Shown here: positions 1 to 7,129 of the stretch, piece after piece | Layout of the letters: the number at the start of each line of letters is the position of its first letter | Position numbering within the stretch: position 1 is the first letter of the stretch | Source: Pseudomonadota bacterium | GTDB lineage: Bacteria; Pseudomonadota; Gammaproteobacteria; Xanthomonadales; Marinicellaceae | Reading direction: 5' to 3' | Length of the DNA stretch: 28,262 nucleotides | NCBI GenBank assembly: GCA_008501575.1 | Contig: QQUO01000331.1 | Location: 1-28,262, forward strand | The notes under the pieces: generated by a model | The model's database searches: none | The model's input: the letters and a program-made list of their open reading frames with translations, nothing else | Told to the model about the DNA's origin: nothing | Made by a program: the position numbers and the translations under genes

Positions 1-248
1 GCATCCTGTTTGGGGGTTTCAACATCCGAATTAACCACCGCCACATTTAGCTCAATAGAGCGACCATCTGGATTGCGACGGTCCTCAGGAACGGTTAATC
101 GACCACATTGTGCCGCCACAGAAACACCGGCGGTTTCATCGCCAATAAAACAATCTGACAAGGTTAGTTTTTCTGATGAGCCGTTGTCTTGCGCCCAAAC
201 CAACCCCCCGGCGCACAACAATACCGTAACACAAATAATTCGAAGCAT
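1..248 (-). CDS. Secreted alpha/beta hydrolase (TAP-like peptidase family), N-terminal fragment
   Basis: Reading leftward from an ATG at 248, 82 codons stay open to the window edge. The product starts with a signal peptide (MLRIICVTVLLCAGGLVWAQ), then reaches CGRLTVPEDRRNPDGRSIEL, followed by a hydrophobic strand VAVV. The pattern C-G-x-L-x-V-P-E-D-x-x-x-P-D-G-R is the usual mature N-terminus of secreted tripeptidyl-aminopeptidase/proline-iminopeptidase-like hydrolases. Those enzymes remove short N-terminal peptides in the periplasm or outside the cell. The nucleophile elbow, Asp and His lie beyond the edge, so activity cannot be judged. The gene is easy to miss because it has no stop in the window. 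Family assignment rests only on the N-terminal signature. Confidence 0.8.
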   Translation of the reverse strand, partial: MLRIICVTVLLCAGGLVWAQDNGSSEKLTLSDCFIGDETAGVSVAAQCGRLTVPEDRRNPDGRSIELNVAVVNSDVETPKQD

Positions 249-416
249 GAGAAATTCTGATTATTGAAAGCCTAACAGTGTACCCGATTAGCTCATTCTG
301 GCAAACCTCCCAGAAGTCACAAAATTGGTTTTTAATAATCAGGTTGATCTTTAGAAATTACCACAGAGATCGCAAAGGTTTTCACAAAGCCCACAAAGTA
401 CTTACACTGATCATGG

Positions 417-439
417 ATGCCCGGGTCAAGCCCGAGCAT
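417..439. repeat. GC-rich stem-loop inside the repeat element
   Basis: ATGCCCGGG and GCCCGAGCAT form a near-perfect stem (8 of 9 pairs) around a short TCAA loop. GGATGCCCGGGTCAAGCCCG-type palindromes are widespread interspersed repeats in proteobacteria. No T-tract follows, so it does not look like a terminator. Confidence 0.5.
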
Positions 440-546
440 GTCGCAATATTTTAATGACGTCCGCACGCCGGGCAGATTATAACTTCTTTAAGAATCTGAC
501 TGTTAGTACACGCAAACTTGTCACTTAAGCCATCGTATTCGGGCTG

Positions 547-653
547 CCCTAAAGGGTCCAACTGTTGGTGACCCGAAGGCAGCTATCGCGTCGATTTGCA
601 TGGATGCAAGGAATGCAGAGATTGTCGGATCACCAACAGTAGGGCCCTTAAGG
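547..653. repeat. Long imperfect inverted repeat (arms 547-571 and 629-653)
   Basis: The left arm CCCTAAAGGGTCCAACTGTT-GGTGA is mirrored by TCACCAACAGTAGGGCCCTT-AAGG with a few mismatches. The spacer of about 57 bases contains the smaller palindrome TTGCATGGATGCAA. It would fold into a long cruciform or RNA hairpin. It probably forms the core of the MITE-like element. Confidence 0.5.
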
Positions 654-895
654 CAACGGCAGGACAGCCGTTTTACCATGCGAAGCAACCCGAAGGGCTG
701 TTGGCATGGATGCCATAAAGTACAACAATAACTGCCTGCTATCGCTGCAGACCCTCGTCCTGAAGGCCACCCAGTGAGCGAAGCGAACAAAAGCAACGCT
801 TTTCATCGTTTTTAAATTATTTATTTGAATCTTTTCTCTGTGCCCTCTGTGCCTCTGTGGTTAAAGAGATCCACAATTGTATTAATTTAATGCCG

Positions 896-1648
896 TTACT
901 TCTTCTTCACCGGCGGGCTGACATATTTTTCGCGTTTAATTAAAGTCACCGGCAGTCCTTTGTCTTTTAACAACGCAAAACTCTCATCCACCATACCCGG
1001 ATTACCACATAAATAAGCAATATCTGAATCTGCATCAAAATCAAGTTCGGCCAAAAACTTTTGCACATAACCAGAGCGGTCATTCAAGGCCGGTTCATCC
1101 CGCATACGCCGTGATAAACAGGGGATATAATGAAAATTATCATACGCTTTTTCCACCGCTCTAAAGTCGGCTTCATACAACAAACCCGGCGCATCTTGCG
1201 CACCCATGACCAGATAAATCTCTGCGCCTTGTTCCAAACGATTTTTCAGTTCATTCAACATCGCCCGATAGGGTGTGACACCGGTGCCCGTGGCAATCAG
1301 AAAGTAACGCTGATGATGATCCGGTAACAAACAAAATCGACCATAGGGTCCCGAGGCTTCTAATCGATCCCCCGGCTGCATACTGGATAACTTACGGGTC
1401 GCCAAACCCCCTTCCACCCAAGTCATGGCAATCTCAATCTCAGCCAACTCAGCCTTTTCCGTGGGAAATATATTGGCAATCGAATAACTGCGAAAAGTGT
1501 CAAAGCCATCATCCTGCTGCATATGCAATCGCACAAACTGCCCGGCAATCGCAATCAACGGCATTACACTGTCCACCTGAAAACGAATGGATACAGAATG
1601 ATCATTCAGTGGAATCTGGTCTTTGAACACTAAAGAAAAAGATGTCAT
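896..1648 (-). CDS. Ferredoxin/flavodoxin--NAD(P)+ reductase-type FAD oxidoreductase
   Basis: This 250-residue soluble protein has the two-domain ferredoxin-reductase fold. The N-terminal FAD-binding barrel contains RSYSIAN (53-59), the flavin-binding R-x-Y-S motif. GPYGRF (100-105) follows where the FAD phosphate loop is expected. The NAD(P)-binding half shows GTGVTP (121-126) and CGNPGM (214-219). Length matches bacterial Fpr-type enzymes, which shuttle electrons between NADPH and ferredoxin or flavodoxin. It lacks a 2Fe-2S domain, so it is the reductase only. The C-terminus ends in a basic PPVKKK tail rather than the aromatic residue of many plant-type enzymes, so the true partner is uncertain. 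A possible Fur-like site lies just upstream. No clear Shine-Dalgarno sequence precedes the ATG. Confidence 0.85.
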   Translation of the reverse strand: MTSFSLVFKDQIPLNDHSVSIRFQVDSVMPLIAIAGQFVRLHMQQDDGFDTFRSYSIANIFPTEKAELAEIEIAMTWVEGGLATRKLSSMQPGDRLEASGPYGRFCLLPDHHQRYFLIATGTGVTPYRAMLNELKNRLEQGAEIYLVMGAQDAPGLLYEADFRAVEKAYDNFHYIPCLSRRMRDEPALNDRSGYVQKFLAELDFDADSDIAYLCGNPGMVDESFALLKDKGLPVTLIKREKYVSPPVKKK

Positions 1649-1668
1649 GTTAATAATTATGATGTAAA

Positions 1669-1683
1669 TGAGAATCGCTATTA
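1669..1683 (-). promoter_or_regulatory. Possible Fur-like operator upstream of the reductase gene
   Basis: TGAGAATCGCTATTA compares with the 7-1-7 Fur model TGATAAT-N-ATTATCA at about 10 of 14 positions, with 6 of 7 in the first half. It lies about 20 bases upstream of the reductase ATG, where binding would block transcription. The second half is degenerate, so this is a weak call. Confidence 0.3.
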
Positions 1684-1747
1684 TCTCAGTTAACCGCTAA
1701 TAATTAAAGCAACGCCCGCAACAATCGTTTATTTACTGAAAAATTTA

Positions 1748-1776
1748 TTGAACAACATCCATATTTTGACTATACT
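1748..1776 (+). promoter_or_regulatory. Sigma-70 promoter of tRNA-Thr
   Basis: TTGAAC (1748-1753) and TATACT (1771-1776) are separated by 17 bases, close to sigma-70 consensus. Transcription would start near 1783, about 26 bases before the mature tRNA. A perfect hairpin CTTGTT-TT-AACAAG (1784-1797) sits in that leader and could guide 5' processing. Confidence 0.7.
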
Positions 1777-1808
1777 TCGCTTCCTTGTTTTAACAAGCGC
1801 CAACCAGT

Positions 1809-1884
<76 letters not shown>

Positions 1885-1943
1885 TCTGTTTCTACCCCAC
1901 CATCCATTAAACAACAAGTATCGCATTAAACGATATTTTGCAT

Positions 1944-2906
1944 CTAATTGCCAAATACCAGATAACTGGCAGCAATGTAACCTATATAGCCAATCAATAA
2001 CAAACCACCTTCCAGCCGATTTAAACGGCGACCGCTCCACAAAAATATAAGCAGTAACACCGCCGCACCAAGCATGACCCATTGATCAAAATCCAAAACC
2101 CGTTCTGTGACTTTCATGGGTTGAATCAGGGCTGAAACCCCAAGAATTGCCAATAAGTTAAACATATTACTACCCAGAATATTACCAACAGCCACATCCG
2201 CGTGTCCGCGTATGGCAGCAATCACAGATATCGATAGTTCAGGCAGTGATGTCCCAACCGCCACCAGCGTTAAACCGATGACCGCCTCGGACACAGCAAA
2301 AGCATGCGCCATACCAACGGCACCTTTCAGCAAAACTTGTGAACCGGTAATCATCAATATTAAGCCAATAACGACCGCAGAGATCGACCAGGCAAGAGAT
2401 TTAGGCACTTTTTCCAGCACCTCTGATTCTGCTTTATAGACCGTCGCCGAAAGTGTCGCCTCGAACCACTCACTCCAATAAGCCCACAAAAGGTAAAGCA
2501 CTAAAATCACTAAAAATATCAAGGCATCCAATCGTGACAACAGCCCATTGTGGGTCAACATAATAAACAACAAGCTTACGGCAATAACACTCAAGGCATC
2601 ACGGCGCAACGAAAGTGGCGTCACCGTTAACGGTGTAATTACCGCACAAAGACCAAGCACCAAAAGAACATTGCCGATATTACTGCCAACCACATTACCA
2701 ATGGCAATATCAGGTTGACCACTTCGAACCGCATCCACTGAAACCACCAGCTCCGGCATAGAAGTCCCAAACCCCACAATAACCAAACCCGTCAACAAAG
2801 GCGACACCGCCAACCGCTCTGCCAACCCCAAAGCCCCACGAATCAAAGCCTCGCCACCCACCGCCAGCAGGCCAATACCACAAAGTAACAGGAATGCATT
2901 TAACAT
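1944..2906 (-). CDS. yrbG: Calcium/sodium antiporter, YrbG/CaCA family
   Basis: This 320-residue, highly hydrophobic inner-membrane protein is built of two homologous halves, as in the Ca2+:cation antiporter superfamily. Each half carries the paired alpha-repeat motifs. The first has GFGTSMPEL (45-53) and GNVVGSNIGN (70-79). The second has AVGTSLPEL (216-224) and GNILGSNMFN (241-250). The acidic residue in the G-T-S-x-P-E-L motif and the polar G-S-N residues line the cation site in this family. About ten membrane segments are expected, and the length is normal. It exchanges Na+ (or H+) for Ca2+; direction and physiological ion cannot be told from sequence. It is transcribed alone, divergently from the acetyltransferase, with a 170-base AT-rich gap. 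Confidence 0.92.
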   Translation of the reverse strand: MLNAFLLLCGIGLLAVGGEALIRGALGLAERLAVSPLLTGLVIVGFGTSMPELVVSVDAVRSGQPDIAIGNVVGSNIGNVLLVLGLCAVITPLTVTPLSLRRDALSVIAVSLLFIMLTHNGLLSRLDALIFLVILVLYLLWAYWSEWFEATLSATVYKAESEVLEKVPKSLAWSISAVVIGLILMITGSQVLLKGAVGMAHAFAVSEAVIGLTLVAVGTSLPELSISVIAAIRGHADVAVGNILGSNMFNLLAILGVSALIQPMKVTERVLDFDQWVMLGAAVLLLIFLWSGRRLNRLEGGLLLIGYIGYIAASYLVFGN

Positions 2907-3076
2907 AAGTTAACCACTAATTTTATAAGGCAGAAATAATATTGAAATCACTGATGTCATAATTATTGTATTCCCTTTTCATTATCACTGATAACCCTAT
3001 AAAATAAATACTCATTATATTAAAAAAATGTATTTTCTTAGTTATAGATATACCTCATGCCATTAAAAATACCTTT

Positions 3077-3604
3077 ATGAGAATTAGCCAAACAAACCGC
3101 CTGCAACTCCGTCATATCAATCAATCTGACGCTGATTTTCTGTTTGATCTGTATAACCAAGCGCCCTTTATTAAGCATATTGGAGACCGTGGGCTGTCGA
3201 GTCTTTCTAAAACCCGAGATTTTATTGAAGTTGTTCGAGCGAATTATAAGAAATATGGTTTTTGGTTGTACTTGGTTGAGGACAAGCTGACAAAGGAACC
3301 GATTGGTGTTAATGGCTTAGTACGACGCGATTACCTCGATGCGCCGGATATCGGCTTTGCCATCAGTCAGGATTATTGGCGACAGGGCTTTGCCTATGAA
3401 TCGTCGTTGGCTGTCATTGAACATGCACGGCAATTAAAGCTGCATAAATTACTGGCCATCATAAGCCCGAATAACATCAGTTCCATAAAACTAATCGAAA
3501 AGTTAGGCTTTAGTTTTGTCAAACAAGACCAATTTAATCCTGAAGAGCAGGCTGTTAATCTCTACCAAAAAAACTCACTTCTACAGATACTTAATAACAA
3601 TTAG
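3077..3604 (+). CDS. GNAT-family N-acetyltransferase (RimJ/RimL-like)
   Basis: This 175-residue protein matches the RimJ/RimL branch of GNAT acetyltransferases, which move acetyl from acetyl-CoA to an amine. The N-terminal strand LQLRHINQSDADFLFDLYN is typical. The acetyl-CoA-binding motif A lies near YWRQGFAYESSLAVIEHA. Motif B near ISPNNISSIKLIEKLGF ends in the common K-L-G-F. The substrate cannot be predicted; ribosomal protein N-termini, antibiotics and polyamines are all known for the family. The ATG has no visible Shine-Dalgarno. A 7-codon reading frame (3057-3080, MPLKIPL) ends in a TGA overlapping this ATG, which might allow coupled translation, but that is weak. The gene converges on its right-hand neighbour. 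Confidence 0.88.
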   Translation: MRISQTNRLQLRHINQSDADFLFDLYNQAPFIKHIGDRGLSSLSKTRDFIEVVRANYKKYGFWLYLVEDKLTKEPIGVNGLVRRDYLDAPDIGFAISQDYWRQGFAYESSLAVIEHARQLKLHKLLAIISPNNISSIKLIEKLGFSFVKQDQFNPEEQAVNLYQKNSLLQILNNN

Positions 3605-3621
3605 AAAACAGAATCTGTTTT
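3605..3621. terminator. Short bidirectional terminator between convergent genes
   Basis: AAAACAG-AAT-CTGTTTT forms a 7-bp stem directly after the acetyltransferase stop and just before the stop of the leftward gene. T-runs follow on both strands. The stem is A/T-rich, so termination may be inefficient. Confidence 0.45.
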
Positions 3622-3626
3622 TAAGT

Positions 3627-4238
3627 TTATGGCCTTATTATTTCCTCAACTTTTGTCAGCAAAGCATCCAAAACCTCAGCCGGTAATTGTATTAGACTTA
3701 ACTTTAAGTCTTCGCTGAGCTCAAGACTTTCGCTATTGGGATCGAACACCTGATTGAGGATTTGCGCAAACAGGGACAGGCATAGGTTTGACCAGTTTTT
3801 GTGACTTTGTTGGTTTATATCACCGGCTGGGGCGGTGGGTTGATCAATGATTTCTTCACGCATGGCTTGTATAAGCAAATAAAAGCGGTGGCGTTGTTGT
3901 CGCTGAAAGCGCCTTTGCGCGCGGTGATTGATGTAGTATTTTGCACTAATGATATAAGTATTGGCCAAAAGTACATGCTCAATGGCGTCTTGCAGTTGCA
4001 AAACTGACGGGTGGGGTGCGCCACCTTGTTTGTGTTTTAAGTGGCGTAATATTTGTGCTTGTAACCGCAGTTGTTTTTCGCGACTGAATTCATGGTGCTG
4101 TCGGCGAATGGTGGTTAAGGTGCGATCCAAGCGATTAAGATCAAAAGCCACATCATGTAAATTTCGTTTAATAATTCGCTCAGGTTCCCGACTTAATTCA
4201 TCGCTGTCGAGGTTAGGCGTTGTATTTGATGCATTCAT
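3627..4238 (-). CDS. Hypothetical basic helical protein, 203 aa
   Basis: I do not recognise this family. The protein is soluble, with no signal peptide or membrane segment. It is rich in Arg, Gln, His and Leu, mostly predicted helix. A strongly basic stretch lies near the middle (INHRAQRRFQRQQRHRFYLL, about 104-123) and an acidic, Leu-rich C-terminus ends in LDALLTKVEEI. The basic block could bind nucleic acid or an acidic partner, but no known DNA-binding motif is visible. Its start lies about 60 bases from a perfect FNR-type palindrome shared with the divergent serine-hydrolase operon, so it may respond to oxygen or redox. It ends convergently with the acetyltransferase gene. Consistent codon use and conserved-looking hydrophobic spacing suggest a real gene. 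Confidence 0.7.
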   Translation of the reverse strand: MNASNTTPNLDSDELSREPERIIKRNLHDVAFDLNRLDRTLTTIRRQHHEFSREKQLRLQAQILRHLKHKQGGAPHPSVLQLQDAIEHVLLANTYIISAKYYINHRAQRRFQRQQRHRFYLLIQAMREEIIDQPTAPAGDINQQSHKNWSNLCLSLFAQILNQVFDPNSESLELSEDLKLSLIQLPAEVLDALLTKVEEIIRP

Positions 4239-4295
4239 GACTGATCTGAAAAGTATAACAATGCTTTAATGTAGCCACAGCCACTGGAATTGACA

Positions 4296-4309
4296 TTGAT
4301 GTACATCAA
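4296..4309. promoter_or_regulatory. Perfect FNR/Anr-type operator (TTGAT-N4-ATCAA)
   Basis: TTGATGTACATCAA matches the FNR consensus at all ten specified positions and extends to a 16-base perfect palindrome ATTGATGTACATCAAT (4295-4310). It lies in the 137-base gap between divergent starts at 4238 and 4376. A possible -10 for the rightward operon, TACACT (4353-4358), would put the start near 4365 and the operator centre near -62, a class I activator position. A TTGACA hexamer (4290-4295) overlaps the operator edge, so repression is also possible. Which gene responds is inference. Confidence 0.65.
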
Positions 4310-4375
4310 TCTGTATGACTTTTAACACAAGCATGAAATCACATTGCTGTGCTACACTAAATTTTCTTCACCACG

Positions 4376-6082
4376 ATGACCATTATGAACGCCAATCAAT
4401 CTGTCGCAAAAACCTGCAAGCCACTGGCCAGTTATGTGCTGTGTTTATTGGGCTTGTTGATTAGTTTATCAGCCTTTGCCAAGACTGACATTAACCGCAC
4501 CGCTGAAGCGCCGCTGACCGAATATGGTCAGGCTCTGGCTGAGCATAATCGTATGTTAGGCACCTGGGCCTTGTATCAGGGTGATGTGCCTATTTTTAAA
4601 CAAACCTGGGTGCCCCCTAAAAAGAATTCTGATAAAGACGGCGATAAAGACGGGACAGGCATCAGCTTGCAACAATCTCAGTCTGTCAGCCAATATAAAA
4701 TCGGCTCCATCAGCAAGACCTTTACTGCGGTGTTGACTTTCAAAATGATTGAAGCCGGGAAGCTCAGTTTAAATACACCTTTGGCCCAATTTTATCCAAA
4801 GGTTGCCAACGCCAAAGACATCACCATCGGTCACATGCTCACTCACCATTCGGGCATTGCCAGTTATACCGACAGCGCTGATTTTATGACCTATTACCAA
4901 TCACCACAGACACCGGAACAGATGGTGGCGCGTATTGAAGCTTTACCGGCGGCATTTAAACCCGGCGAGAAAGGTGTTTACAGTAACAGTAATTTTTTAT
5001 TATTGGGCTATATCCTGGAACAAATCAGCGGTCAGAATTATGCTGATTTACTCAAACAGCACATCGTAGAACCTTTAAATCTCAAACACACCTATTACGG
5101 TATGGATGACAACAATTCTGACACAGTGTCCTATCAATGGCACAATGCTCAAAACCAATGGCAGGCCATCGATCCCTGGAGTCTGTCGGTGGCCGGTGCC
5201 GCCGGTGCCATAATTTCCAGCAGTGACGATTTACAGCTTTTTTTCCGGGGTTTGTTTAATGATAAATTATTGTCTAAGGACAGTTTAAAACAGATGACAA
5301 CACTTACCGATGGGTTTGGTTACGGGATTTTTCAAACCAAGGCCAAAAATAATGACCACGAAGTTATCGGTTATTGGCACAATGGCGGCATTGAAGGCTT
5401 TGCCAGTCATGCCATATATTTCCCGGAAATCGAAGTCACCACCGTGGTACTCAGTAATGGCCTGAATAAAACCGGCATGGATGACTTAAACAGCGCCCTG
5501 ATCGATGCTTACTTCGGTCATTCCTTGGACAATAAACTGGCTGCCTTAGAAGTCAAAGCAGAGCAACTCAAACCGTACACCGGTTATTTCCAAAGCGACA
5601 CCAGCCCGCTGGATATCGAAGTGATGTTAATGGATGACCAACTGCTGGCGCAAGCCACCGGACAAGGGGCTTTCCCTTTATCTCCGGATGGCGAACACCG
5701 CTTTACTTTTCAACCGGCGAACATTGAAATGCTGTTCAAAGCAGATATGAACAGTTTCACCTTAAACCAGGGCGATAACCACAATGTCTATCAACGCAAC
5801 GACGACGCCAAACCACAAGCCGCTGAAGTTGATGAAGCGCTGTTACAAAGTTATACTGGTGTCTATGCCTCTGAAGGGTTTCCCCTGGATATCACCGTGT
5901 CATTAAAAGGCGGTCAATTACAGGCCCAGGCCACCGGCCAGGGGGCATTCCCGTTGACCGCTAAAAGTGAAACTGAATTTACCTTCGCAGCGGCTAATAT
6001 TACCATGGTATTTAATGCGGACAATCAAACCATGTCATTCACACAAATGGGCAGAAGTTTTGAGATGAAGAAAAAAGAATGA
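4376..6082 (+). CDS. Secreted serine hydrolase (class C beta-lactamase/PBP fold) with duplicated C-terminal domain
   Basis: This 568-residue exported protein has a signal segment (about 17-36, YVLCLLGLLISLSAFA). Its serine beta-lactamase-fold domain shows IGSISKTFTA, the S-x-x-K motif with nucleophile S111 and K114. YSN follows at 202-204, then HNGG at 345-348 in place of K-T-G, as in many esterase and D-aminopeptidase relatives. The substrate is unknown; a peptide, peptidoglycan fragment or ester is likely. An acidic DKDGDKDGTG insert (about 86-95) precedes the active-site serine. The C-terminus holds two copies of one small beta domain (about 395-475 and 487-568), each containing QATGQGAFPL, resembling the DUF3471-type tail of such proteins. 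A second in-frame ATG at 4385 is equally possible. The stop overlaps the next start by 4 bases (ATGA), showing translational coupling. Confidence 0.88.
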   Translation: MTIMNANQSVAKTCKPLASYVLCLLGLLISLSAFAKTDINRTAEAPLTEYGQALAEHNRMLGTWALYQGDVPIFKQTWVPPKKNSDKDGDKDGTGISLQQSQSVSQYKIGSISKTFTAVLTFKMIEAGKLSLNTPLAQFYPKVANAKDITIGHMLTHHSGIASYTDSADFMTYYQSPQTPEQMVARIEALPAAFKPGEKGVYSNSNFLLLGYILEQISGQNYADLLKQHIVEPLNLKHTYYGMDDNNSDTVSYQWHNAQNQWQAIDPWSLSVAGAAGAIISSSDDLQLFFRGLFNDKLLSKDSLKQMTTLTDGFGYGIFQTKAKNNDHEVIGYWHNGGIEGFASHAIYFPEIEVTTVVLSNGLNKTGMDDLNSALIDAYFGHSLDNKLAALEVKAEQLKPYTGYFQSDTSPLDIEVMLMDDQLLAQATGQGAFPLSPDGEHRFTFQPANIEMLFKADMNSFTLNQGDNHNVYQRNDDAKPQAAEVDEALLQSYTGVYASEGFPLDITVSLKGGQLQAQATGQGAFPLTAKSETEFTFAAANITMVFNADNQTMSFTQMGRSFEMKKKE

Positions 6083-6549
6083 AAAAATTATTAACTTTTA
6101 TCCTGTTTATGGGCTTATTACAATCTCAAGCACTGGCCCAACCAGATTTTTCTAATCTGATTGAAATCCAACCCAATCCGGCCATGGAAGGCCAAATGGT
6201 AACCATCGGGTTTGTCGTGGGCTGTCGAAACTGGACTGATCACAGTTTTAATGTGAATGGTTTTATCATCGATTACCATGTCACTTATCATCCCTGTGTT
6301 ATTGGCGTCCCTCCACCCGAAGGTTTTATGTACCTAGACCTGGAAGTGTTACCAGTCGGTAATTACCAACTTAACTTGAACATTAACAGTGGCTCACCGC
6401 CTGTTCAATACCAAGAAATAATTAATTTTGGTGTTCTGCCGGTTAAATCAGTGCCTGTGACTTCAAACTTTGCTTATTGGGTATTATTGTCTTTGATACT
6501 TCTGATTGGCGTTTTATGGCTCCAGCGTAACCGTTTAAGAAGCTATTGA
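6079..6549 (+). CDS. Secreted Ig-like protein with C-terminal membrane anchor (paralogue 1)
   Basis: This 156-residue protein has a signal peptide MKKLLTFILFMGLLQSQALA. A compact beta-rich region starts PNPAMEGQMVTIGF and ends GNYQLNLNI. A hydrophobic segment near the C-terminus (VPVTSNFAYWVLLSLILLIG) is followed by basic residues RNRLRSY. Two cysteines (VGC and HPC) probably form a disulfide. The Pro-containing lead, membrane helix and Arg tail resemble IPTL-CTERM-type sorting signals, though the signature is not exact. It overlaps the serine hydrolase stop by 4 bases. The next gene is its diverged copy: both share P-N-P-x-x-E-G, IGVPxPEG, YQLNL and FGVLP. Function unknown; a surface-anchored binding partner of the hydrolase is inference. 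Confidence 0.75.
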   Translation: MKKLLTFILFMGLLQSQALAQPDFSNLIEIQPNPAMEGQMVTIGFVVGCRNWTDHSFNVNGFIIDYHVTYHPCVIGVPPPEGFMYLDLEVLPVGNYQLNLNINSGSPPVQYQEIINFGVLPVKSVPVTSNFAYWVLLSLILLIGVLWLQRNRLRSY

Positions 6550-6563
6550 ATGCGAGATATAGA

Positions 6564-7034
6564 ATGAAGAAGCTGATATTTATCTTTGTTTTTATAGGTT
6601 CATTTCAAAGCCAGACTAACGCTTTTGATTATTATTTATTTAATCCTAATCCAATAAGAGAAGGGCAGATATTAAACTTCGGTATATTTTTTATGTGTGG
6701 CCAAGAATATTCAAACCCAAACTTAAATATAGTCGGCACACAGGTCAATTTACAGGTCTCCTATCATAATTTTGGTTGTCCCATTGGCGTTCCAACCCCA
6801 GAAGGATATGAATACTTTGAATTAGGTGCTTTTAGTGCAGGTGATTACCAACTCAACCTAACAATTGTTAATAACGATGATTCCACTGTCATCCATCAAG
6901 AAACTTTTCCATTCGGTGTTCTACCCATACAACAAGTGCCGTTTAATTCAAGCTTACTGTATTTATTATTAGGCTCGCTGCTGTTATTGACCGGCGGTAT
7001 TTTCCAAAAACACACTATTCTTAAAAAGCATTAA
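6564..7034 (+). CDS. Secreted Ig-like protein with C-terminal membrane anchor (paralogue 2)
   Basis: This tandem paralogue of the preceding gene is also 156 residues when started at the ATG at 6564. A TTG at 6546 would add six residues ahead of the signal peptide. The internal ATG is preferred because MKKLIFIFVFIGSFQSQTNA then aligns exactly with the first copy. Shared features are NPNPIREGQ, a Cys pair (MC and FGC), IGVPTPEG, YQLNL and FGVLP. A C-terminal helix SSLLYLLLGSLLLLTGG is followed by a Lys/His tail. Sequence divergence outside these motifs implies an old duplication. It follows the first copy by 14 bases, so the serine hydrolase and both anchored proteins form one operon. Function unknown. 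Confidence 0.75.
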   Translation: MKKLIFIFVFIGSFQSQTNAFDYYLFNPNPIREGQILNFGIFFMCGQEYSNPNLNIVGTQVNLQVSYHNFGCPIGVPTPEGYEYFELGAFSAGDYQLNLTIVNNDDSTVIHQETFPFGVLPIQQVPFNSSLLYLLLGSLLLLTGGIFQKHTILKKH

Positions 7035-7129
7035 CCACTTATCCAGTGCACAAACCGTTTATATAGTTTTACACTGATTTTTTAGGCTTATCGCTATACT
7101 TCATCGTATTATTAATCTTTGGAGTTTGT

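Larger units (their letters stand above)
359..863. mobile_element. MITE-like palindromic repeat element filling the gene-free stretch
   Basis: The 249-895 interval carries no credible gene. Its left boundary reads ACCACAGAG (360-368), then ATCGCAAAGGTTTTCACAAAG. The right boundary, read on the minus strand from about 863, is TAACCACAGAGGCACAGAGG, so the two ends are inverted copies sharing ACCACAGAG. Inside are several self-complementary segments: 417-439, 547-571 against 629-653, TTGCATGGATGCAA at 596-609 and TGGCATGGATGCCA at 702-715. CATGGATG recurs three times. CCACAGAG-type repeats are known from intergenic DNA of many bacteria. Non-autonomous transposition is inference. I saw no second copy in this window and no clear target-site duplication. 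Confidence 0.45.

Noticed and set aside
521..796. A 91-residue leftward reading frame in the repeat element
   Set aside because: It runs through inverted repeats, and its peptide repeats PTVG-type strings because the DNA is palindromic. No start signal, no family.
6546..6563. TTG start for the second anchored paralogue
   Set aside because: It would add six residues before an otherwise perfect signal peptide. The ATG at 6564 gives the same length and alignment as the first paralogue.
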